From Fistulifera solaris (taxonomy: Eukaryota; Bacillariophyta; Bacillariophyceae; Naviculales; Stauroneidaceae): a stretch of 64,000 bases of DNA. The translations under genes and the position numbers were made by a program. Position 1 is the stretch's first letter; the number at the start of each line of letters is the position of its first letter. Positions 58,081 through 64,000 of this stretch are shown piece after piece. Where the stretch lies: assembly GCA_030295235.1 (NCBI GenBank), contig AP026126.1:2046001-2110000 (forward strand), written 5' to 3'. Below the pieces are notes generated by a model that searched no databases, had not been told where the DNA came from, and saw only the letters and a list, made by a program, of their open reading frames with translations.

Positions 58081-59145
58081 TTACGGCTGCAGCCCTTCCT
58101 TAGTTTCGCCTGCACCCTGTCTATGCAAACTAACCGGTAGCAAGGATTGATCTGGATTGTAGGCACTTGCCGGTGCTAGCATACTCCGACTTTGAGTAGG
58201 CGGACGTGCTTCATACGCAACATGAAATTCCGAGATACAACCAAGAGGGACCTTAGCGGCCAGTATTCTCCCAGGTTCGTCCGGTACAGATACATGCAAC
58301 GTTGTGCCGGCCGTAGCGCCGGGTGGGATCTGAACCAACAGCAACTTTTGTCCCGAAGGCGTGGATTTGTTCACTAATGTTGACGGCGCTTGCTGGGGCG
58401 GAGACGCGCGCTGTGGCAAGTGATGAGGTATATACGGTGATTGAAATTCTTCCTTTTGCGTTATCGTCGGTGTGTATGCAACGTGAAACGACGTCACACC
58501 TGCCGGTATTTTTGCGGCGACCGTTCGGAATTCTCCAGGTATTTCGACATGGATAGTTGATCCAGGCCGTACACCTTCCGGAACGTGAACAAGAAGAAGC
58601 TTTTGTGTACACCCCAATGGTTTATCCTCGTTGTACAATTGTTCTTCCACGCTTGTAGTTAACTTCTCATCTTCTTCCAGCGACCCTTCATCCGACGACA
58701 GATCATTGAGTTGCTCGGGCTCCGTCTCCTTGCTCGAAATAGCATTATTGCCTCCTTGTGATTCGGGCTGGACTCGCTCAGGACGGACTCCGTCAGCAAT
58801 AGGAAGGGAAGTCGATGTATTGGAGGGAAAACGAACTAAAAATGTATCACCTTCACTCAACCCCATGGGAACGATGGCAGTGACAGTTTCGTTACCATCG
58901 GGAGATCTCACAGTCAATGTGTCATTTTCGTTGACTCCGGGCGGTATGGTGACTATAGAAGCAAATCAAACGACCGCATTAGTCGCTAATTGCACACATC
59001 TACAGAGACAACCTCTAAACTTACCCGACACTATGAGTTCCGAAGAGGGAACAGTCGCTACAACAGTTTTTTTGTCGAATTCATCGACTTGAATGGTCTC
59101 AAAGTCCGAAAGGATCGGTTCAAGAGGATCGCAGCACCAAACCAT
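58081..59145 (-). CDS. Protein of three beta-type repeat modules (KLLLVxVPxG)
   Basis: Exons 59025-59145 and 58081-58952, with a 72-bp intron, give 330 residues. The start MVWCCDPLEPILSDFETIQV has a Cys pair that could be acylated. Three modules follow: VTIPPGVNENDTLTVRSPDG, KLLLVHVPEGVRPGSTIHV...AAKIPAGVTSFHVAY and KLLLVQIPPGATAGTTLHV...AAKVPLGCISEFHVAY. Each has the pattern VxxPxGxxxGxTxxVxxP, suggesting a small beta sandwich. An acidic linker (SSDEGSLEEDEK) separates the first two. I know the module from uncharacterised algal proteins but cannot give it a function. Reads without frame breaks. Confidence 0.7.
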
Positions 59146-59933
59146 TCTGTTTCTCGCGTTTCTTCGAAATGGTTAATCAGAGAGATGTAATGCAGATATT
59201 TTTCAAATTCTTTGATGTCAAGGTGCCGATGAATGCTTTGCGCTTTCCTCACTGCGTTGCATTTCGGCCCTTGCTGCGTTGAGAATTCAAAGCGAAGTTC
59301 AGTGAGGGTGATAGATGGTAATGGCAAAATAAATTTAGCGATAAATGCTTCCTAAGTATTTACCATTGGTTCTTAAGTATCCTTGGCAGACCAGACGTTG
59401 AAGTCGCGATTTCTCCATTTGTATTGCGGTTTAGAGGCCAACGTGACTTTCAAATTCCTAGTGTACCAGTACCGCTCCTACTCTTACTATCGAATCTTTC
59501 GCGGACGGCAACCAGAAACCAGAATGAATCGTGACCCAAACTGTACTTGACTGATGGGTGTGTACGTCAGTCCTGGCTCCTGCCCAAAATCTATCGTTCT
59601 CGTCTTGGTGAGAACGCTCTCTTTGGTGGCGTTGTCGTGCCTTTATATCAACCCATCATCATTACAAAATATTCAGCTAGTATGAGGAACAAGCAACTTT
59701 GGCGTAGTCTAATGGTAGTGCCTGGTAACGATGTAAGCCGAAGTGGACACACCTAGCGTCGCACGAACGTTACCAGGTAATGAAAAGTCGTCGTCGAGCA
59801 CATCCAATTTACGTGCATTGCCTACAAAGATAACCAATAACCATAATTCGTCGAAAAAAAGGTTTTCAAGAGTTATATCTCAGTTCTAGCTTCTTCAATG
59901 TATTATTCTTGTGATTTGAACGCGAGAATCAAT
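59146..59933. other. Intergenic
   Basis: About 790 bp between two minus-strand genes. It holds TACCAGGTA at 59771-59779. No tRNA or gene convincingly present. Confidence 0.45.
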
Positions 59934-60260
59934 TTAGAGCTTGCTGACAAAGTCAATGACCTCCTGTACGGTGGAGATGTTGGCGGCCTCCTCTTCAGGG
60001 ATTTCGCAGTCGAATTCCTCTTCAATGGCCATGATCAATTCAACAGTGTCGAGAGAGTCGGCACCCAAGTCATCGATGAAGGTGGCAGATGGAACAACCT
60101 TATCAGCATCAACACCAAGTTGAGAGACAATGATCTCCTTCACTCGGTCTTCGGCGGCACCGAAAAGGGCCATGCCGGGACGGGCAACGAAGGCCGGTCG
60201 GGCAGGGGTGAAAGCGGAAGCACCGGCGATCAAAAGAGTAGCAACAGTCTTGAACATCAT
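59934..60260 (-). CDS. Plastid acyl carrier protein (type II FAS)
   Basis: A 108-residue protein from ATG 60258-60260. The presequence [20 protein letters not shown] is a textbook diatom bipartite plastid signal, with ASAFTP at the signal-peptide cleavage site. The mature ACP reads [19 protein letters not shown]...[28 protein letters not shown]. The Ser of DSL carries the phosphopantetheine arm on which plastid fatty acids are built. The length equals a normal ACP plus the presequence. A separate starting Met at 60284 is unlikely, because MLHSNTFT would spoil the signal peptide. No intron. Confidence 0.97.
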   Translation of the reverse strand: MMFKTVATLLIAGASAFTPARPAFVARPGMALFGAAEDRVKEIIVSQLGVDADKVVPSATFIDDLGADSLDTVELIMAIEEEFDCEIPEEEAANISTVQEVIDFVSKL

Positions 60261-61676
60261 CGTGAAAGTATTTGAGTGTAGCAAAAAGGAAGATCAATTT
60301 TGTGCAATCGTTCGACGATGAACGGAGAGGATGGTGTTCCGTTTTGTCGACGTACGCATGCGAGCGAGCGGCTTAGCAACGGGCCACGGTGTCCGATCTC
60401 CTACGTCAAAGGAGTTACGTAGGGTTTGTAGCGGGTCGCCGTATGCACACTAACTCCAAGAGTAAGCAAAGTACGGTACGGTAAAGGTGCATGCGGCATG
60501 CGGTACCTCCCAAAGGTTGCGATACGATAAAAACGATACGAACGATGACGTAGGCACCCGTTTGTACGTCATGCGTTATTCGTGACTCAACGTCCTGTCG
60601 CAAGACAGAATTTTCCTCCCGCTCCTGCTCCGCTCTCCTCATTCTTGCATTTGAAACTTGGCGACGACAGACGACAGCTCTCGAGAGACAAAAGCTTGTA
60701 GCAGGATATTTCCCAGCAAATCGAAAGAGGGGAATTCGAGATTTGAGTCGATCAATCGAGGAGAAGTGTTTTTCAAGTGTTATTGGGGCATTGGGGCTAT
60801 ACGAACTACGAACAGAAAACTCTAGCTCACAATCCACAATGATAAAAGATACAAGTAATAATTAAAGATAAATGTTATAAATTCCATTCCTCCTTGCACT
60901 AAATGATTGGTATCGAGGAGGATTTGCCTGTTGTTGTTTCTTGTCTCTTCGCCATTTGGAGCTGTGTACTGTGATGCTAATAGCTGATACCTGACCTACG
61001 AAATTATGTATTTCGTAGCTTTCAAATGCTAGAGCTACAAGCTACAAGATTATATCGCTCAAAATAACGATTGTTTCCCACGAATTTTCAAGAATCTCAT
61101 GATTCATCGCTCGTCGGAGCTCTGTGCTCTGTGCGTAACTTGAACTTGATAATTAGAAATAAAGCAATGCGACCAATAAACAATAACCTTCTCATTCTCA
61201 CTTCTCACTTGCAACTTATTTAAGACATAAATGATAAATGCTAAAACAAAGACTCAAGACTGTATCAATAATTTTTAACCCTCCAATAATTTCTGTAGCA
61301 TTTTCTGCTCGGGAAACTTCAAGGCTCCAAGGTTCGCCGGTCGCTGGTCGAGGTATGAACTAAGAAATACAGAAGTACAGTATCGTACTGAACACTGAAC
61401 ACTGAACAGGCTTTTAGTTTTTAGTAAACCTTGGGTCATGGTCATAGGTCGTCGCTGTAGCTGGTCGTTGGTCGCTCGCCAGTATGTCGTAAAGGATGTA
61501 CTGAGTATACTGCGTACTTTACTATCAAGTGTGATGGGCTCCGTGATTTCTTTGAGAACAAACAATGTTCTCCCCGAATTAAGATGATGATTCTTCCTTT
61601 CGTTTTCCTCTCTCTTCCTTCATGAAAACGAATCGCATCATCATAAATTGGCAACTTGTCGCACCTTGTTTCAATC
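60261..61676. other. Intergenic, 1.4 kb
   Basis: ACP promoter at the left. The rest is AT-rich with no convincing frame, RNA gene or long repeat. Several short open frames on the minus strand lack protein-like composition. Confidence 0.4.
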
Positions 61677-62045
61677 ATGGGCGGTTTCGCAAATAATTCC
61701 CTCACCACCAACGACAATCGTAGTCTTGACAGTGCACTTCTGACAGCCGCTCTGGCAACAGACTCGTCGACAGCGACTCATCGTTTATTTCCAGAGTCTG
61801 GACGAGCGCTCACTAACATCGAGCGACGTGAGAGACTCATTGCCATTCTAGATGAAGCGCTTTTTGTCATCAACGTCTCGAATGCTCTGATGTCAAGAAT
61901 TCCTCAAGCACCGATCACGCAGGCCTCCCCCCTTCCCTCACGACTGAGACAATTTATCTTCAATGAATGTTCTTCTGCTCGACCCACAAATTTGATTCAC
62001 CTTTTGAAAGTGGCTCTTTTGTATATTGTCCTAGTTTGGATGTAA
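61677..62045 (+). CDS. Small hypothetical protein, MGG N-terminus
   Basis: A 122-residue frame from ATG 61677. MGGFANNS could accept N-myristoylation. The middle is a helical block (ALTNIERRERLIAILDEALFVINVSNALM), and the end is hydrophobic (LIHLLKVALLYIVLVWM). No family recognised. The clear helix and the hydrophobic tail make it more protein-like than neighbouring frames, but it could be chance. Confidence 0.4.
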   Translation: MGGFANNSLTTNDNRSLDSALLTAALATDSSTATHRLFPESGRALTNIERRERLIAILDEALFVINVSNALMSRIPQAPITQASPLPSRLRQFIFNECSSARPTNLIHLLKVALLYIVLVWM

Positions 62046-62822
62046 CGGCGACTCTAGTTTTTATAGCTGTGTTATAAAGGAGATTTCAAACTATCTAATT
62101 GGTAATGAATTATCCCGTAATTCTTTATCCACGGCGTGCGAATGTTTGATTTGAAACCCGGCTTTCAGAAACGTGGCGACTCGGCAAGACACTTGATCGG
62201 AAAGCCAAGCAATGAGCAGCGCGCATAGAACACCATCCTCGAGTTGCTTTTTTTCCTTGAATGGTGATGTGCGTGCGGTATTTGTTACTCCGTACCTGGT
62301 ATCATCGTAAGACTTCGAAGCTGATTTCGTGTGTTTCGAACAACTTCATTCTTCTTCCTACGCCCTTTTCCCTTTTTGTCGCAAAAGCGAAGAACGACGA
62401 AAGTCTATGACATATGACGTCAGTCAGAAGCCGAAATAATAGCCCATACCTGGTACCGGTACCGGTACGTATGCGACAAGTGTACTGGTACAGGAAAACA
62501 CCTCGGAAACACTCGCGACTCACGGTTCATGACTCATGACCTCATGACCCCCGACGACTCCGCCTCCGCACTCCGAAAACAGCGTTAAAATTCTGCCTCA
62601 TCGTTGACGTTACGTAGAATCCTGTACTGAGAGGCAGAATTTTAACGTCCTTCCCCAACGCATTCGATCGTCTTTTTTTCTCGTGTCTCGTGTGACATGC
62701 GATGAAACTCCTTTGTCATCGACTCGAACGCTTCGACTAACTTCATTACCAGTATCTGGTTCGAAACGTATTGAATATAATCGATATTTGATTAGTTAAA
62801 AGCATTTGATGCAACCTTTTCC
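62046..62822. other. Intergenic with foldback copy B and promoter motifs
   Basis: It contains TACCTGGTA at 62293 and 62448, a CRE-like TGACGTCA at 62416-62423, and the 65-bp foldback element at 62583-62647, all upstream of the Ser-rich membrane protein gene. Confidence 0.6.
62583..62647. mobile_element. 65-bp foldback (MITE-like) element, copy B
   Basis: Inverse copy of the element at 54157-54221: same length, same 17-bp terminal inverted repeats, four central mismatches. Confidence 0.8.
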
Positions 62823-63761
62823 ATGTTCGATCAATGGAGATCAAAATTGAAAGAAGCCGCACTAAAGGCAGCCGAACAACTAAATTTCGATGAAATGGCT
62901 CGCAATGACGAATACATACATAAAGAAGGTTTGAATGTCGTGCAAAAGGGAGAAAAGAAAAAAGCCACACCGGTTCCATCTCAAGAGATCGATCACTCCT
63001 CGTCATTGACATATTTTGAAGGACACGCTCAACAGAGTCTACTGAAGTTAACGAACGTATTGCCCTCGTCGCCGCATTCACTTGCTTCTTCGACACGTTC
63101 GGTAACTTCGATGCGACAGCACAGTTCTCTGAGATCCTCAGCTTATTCAGATTCGGATGAAGAAGCCCCTCACCGCGCTAGAAACGACGATTCTAGTGAA
63201 GACGAAAGCGAAAACGTTGTGCGAAAGAACAAATTACGATTCTTGGAAGATTTAGATCATCGCTTATCAAAACCGAATCAAGAACTGATATTGATGCCAC
63301 AATACACGGAAACGAATACGGCTACATCATCATCGGTATCGGAGTCTGTATCAACGGGATCGGCACTATGGTCATCACCTCAAAGGAATAGCAACAAGAA
63401 ACAGCCACTTTGGGCAAAACCAGCTCGTTCACAACTGCAGAATAAGCCAGATAAGGACGTGGAACCCTTAATTGTTACGACTACGACTTCCAGTGCTGTC
63501 TTGGATGACAGTGAAATGCAAGCATTGGCAGCATTGCAACAACAATCCTCTGCATCTTCTACAGAGTCGCTCATCTTTCTTTTCATGCCTCCTGTTTTAA
63601 TAACTTGGTGCTCGGGGATCGTACCTTCGTTACGACAATATCCGATGATCACTGGCCTGGTGTTTCTGATTTTTCTGTTCTATGTGCTCCGCGCCTACAG
63701 TCGATTGGCGGTTCCACTACTACTTGTACAAGGCGGATCGTCTTCTGCACTAATTCCATGA
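62823..63761 (+). CDS. Ser-rich protein with C-terminal membrane hairpin
   Basis: A 312-residue single-exon protein from ATG 62823. It begins with an amphipathic helix (MFDQWRSKLKEAALKAAEQL), continues with a long Ser/acidic disordered region (SDSDEEAPHRARNDDSSEDE), and ends with two hydrophobic stretches (SLIFLFMPPVLITWCSGIVP; MITGLVFLIFLFYVLRAY) followed by a short tail. This resembles golgin or TMF-like tail-anchored tethers in plan, but no domain is recognised. Probably anchored to ER or Golgi with the N-terminal part in the cytosol. Confidence 0.65.
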   Translation: MFDQWRSKLKEAALKAAEQLNFDEMARNDEYIHKEGLNVVQKGEKKKATPVPSQEIDHSSSLTYFEGHAQQSLLKLTNVLPSSPHSLASSTRSVTSMRQHSSLRSSAYSDSDEEAPHRARNDDSSEDESENVVRKNKLRFLEDLDHRLSKPNQELILMPQYTETNTATSSSVSESVSTGSALWSSPQRNSNKKQPLWAKPARSQLQNKPDKDVEPLIVTTTTSSAVLDDSEMQALAALQQQSSASSTESLIFLFMPPVLITWCSGIVPSLRQYPMITGLVFLIFLFYVLRAYSRLAVPLLLVQGGSSSALIP

Positions 63762-63829
63762 CGTTTATAAACTAGCAGACGAGTCCTACAAAATTGGCCC
63801 ATATGAATACAGCGTCTACTTTATGCAAT

Positions 63830-64000
63830 TTACGGCGATTCGGTAGTCCAATCGAGAAACAGCCGTGACAATCCTACGTAGAGGAGCACGTGGCGCGCAA
63901 CATACAATGCAAGTGTCGTCCCGGAGAGACTATTTGTCCAAACGTCGATCCAGTCCATCGCTCCAATCGACAAATAGGTTGTCGAGGCGACAATTCCCGC
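63830..64000 (-). CDS. C-terminal end of a gene running off the right edge
   Basis: The frame is open from the window edge to a stop at 63830-63832, giving 56 residues. It contains IVASTTYLSIGAMDWIDVW, an ALYVARHVLLYVGLSRLFL hydrophobic segment and ends DWTTESP. It converges on the Ser-rich protein gene with only 68 bp between stops. It looks like the end of a membrane protein. There is too little to assign a family, and it could be chance. Confidence 0.4.
   Translation of the reverse strand, partial: AGIVASTTYLSIGAMDWIDVWTNSLSGTTLALYVARHVLLYVGLSRLFLDWTTESP

Noticed and set aside
59701-59775. GCGTAGTCTAATGGTAGTGCC looks like the start and A box of a tRNA
   Set aside because: No B box (GGTTCGANTCC) follows at the proper distance and the ends do not pair.
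1-64000. Search for retrovirus-like, LTR, Polinton or other virus-derived elements
   Set aside because: I saw no reverse transcriptase, integrase, capsid or long terminal repeats in any frame. Only tiny foldback repeats are present.

Overview
This is nuclear DNA of a diatom, most likely a pennate one. Three things point there. Several proteins start with the signal peptide plus Phe-containing motif that targets complex plastids (acyl carrier protein with ASAFTP, the DUF3119 protein with MAFSP, the AlgH protein with TSFVL). Introns are short GT-AG introns, mostly about 70-125 bp. The cell-wall or secretory gene set is diatom-like: a Ser/Asp repeat precursor with RRNL processing sites, an FG-GAP glycoprotein with a Gly-Lys tract, and PhoX-like secreted proteins. 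The species cannot be fixed from sequence alone.

Layout. 0-6 kb: a PDZ protein, a Ser-rich protein with a possible PP1-docking motif, and a SNAPC4-like Myb protein. 6-16.5 kb: a mitochondrial gamma-butyrobetaine/trimethyllysine-type dioxygenase, a PsbQ-like lumen protein, a plastid pentapeptide-repeat protein, a small NNCW protein, a 17-unit silica-peptide-like precursor, and adenosine deaminase. 18-30 kb: a tail-anchored protein, a much interrupted acidic protein, a TAP-like ABC half transporter, a TTC38-like TPR protein, and APC2. 30-35.3 kb: two head-to-head ankyrin genes about 3 kb apart that share a 371-bp identical tract. 35-47.3 kb: a two-domain plastid AlgH/DUF179 protein, a vigilin-like multi-KH protein, a seven-blade FG-GAP protein, ADAT3, and PNO1. 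47.8-57.8 kb: a tandem pair of PhoX/DUF839 genes, enoyl-CoA isomerase, a DUF3119 plastid membrane protein, and a secreted VWD plus Cys-knot protein. 58-64 kb: a repeat-module protein, plastid acyl carrier protein, a small protein, a Ser-rich membrane protein, and the end of a gene running off the right edge.

The genes are not an operon. They include plastid functions (PsbQ-like, pentapeptide, AlgH, DUF3119, ACP), mitochondrial or peroxisomal lipid and carnitine metabolism (dioxygenase, ECI1), RNA biology (ADAT3, PNO1, KH protein), and a notable number of secreted, repeat-rich proteins that could belong to the frustule or adhesive mucilage.

One caution applies to the whole window. About a dozen otherwise well-conserved genes are interrupted by single-base shifts, nearly all at homopolymers. 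This looks more like read or assembly error than mass gene decay. Gene models below are given across such shifts where the protein family makes continuity clear. Intergenic DNA carries a strongly over-represented 9-mer (TACCTGGTA/TACCAGGTA), a 65-bp foldback element in two copies, and other small inverted repeats.
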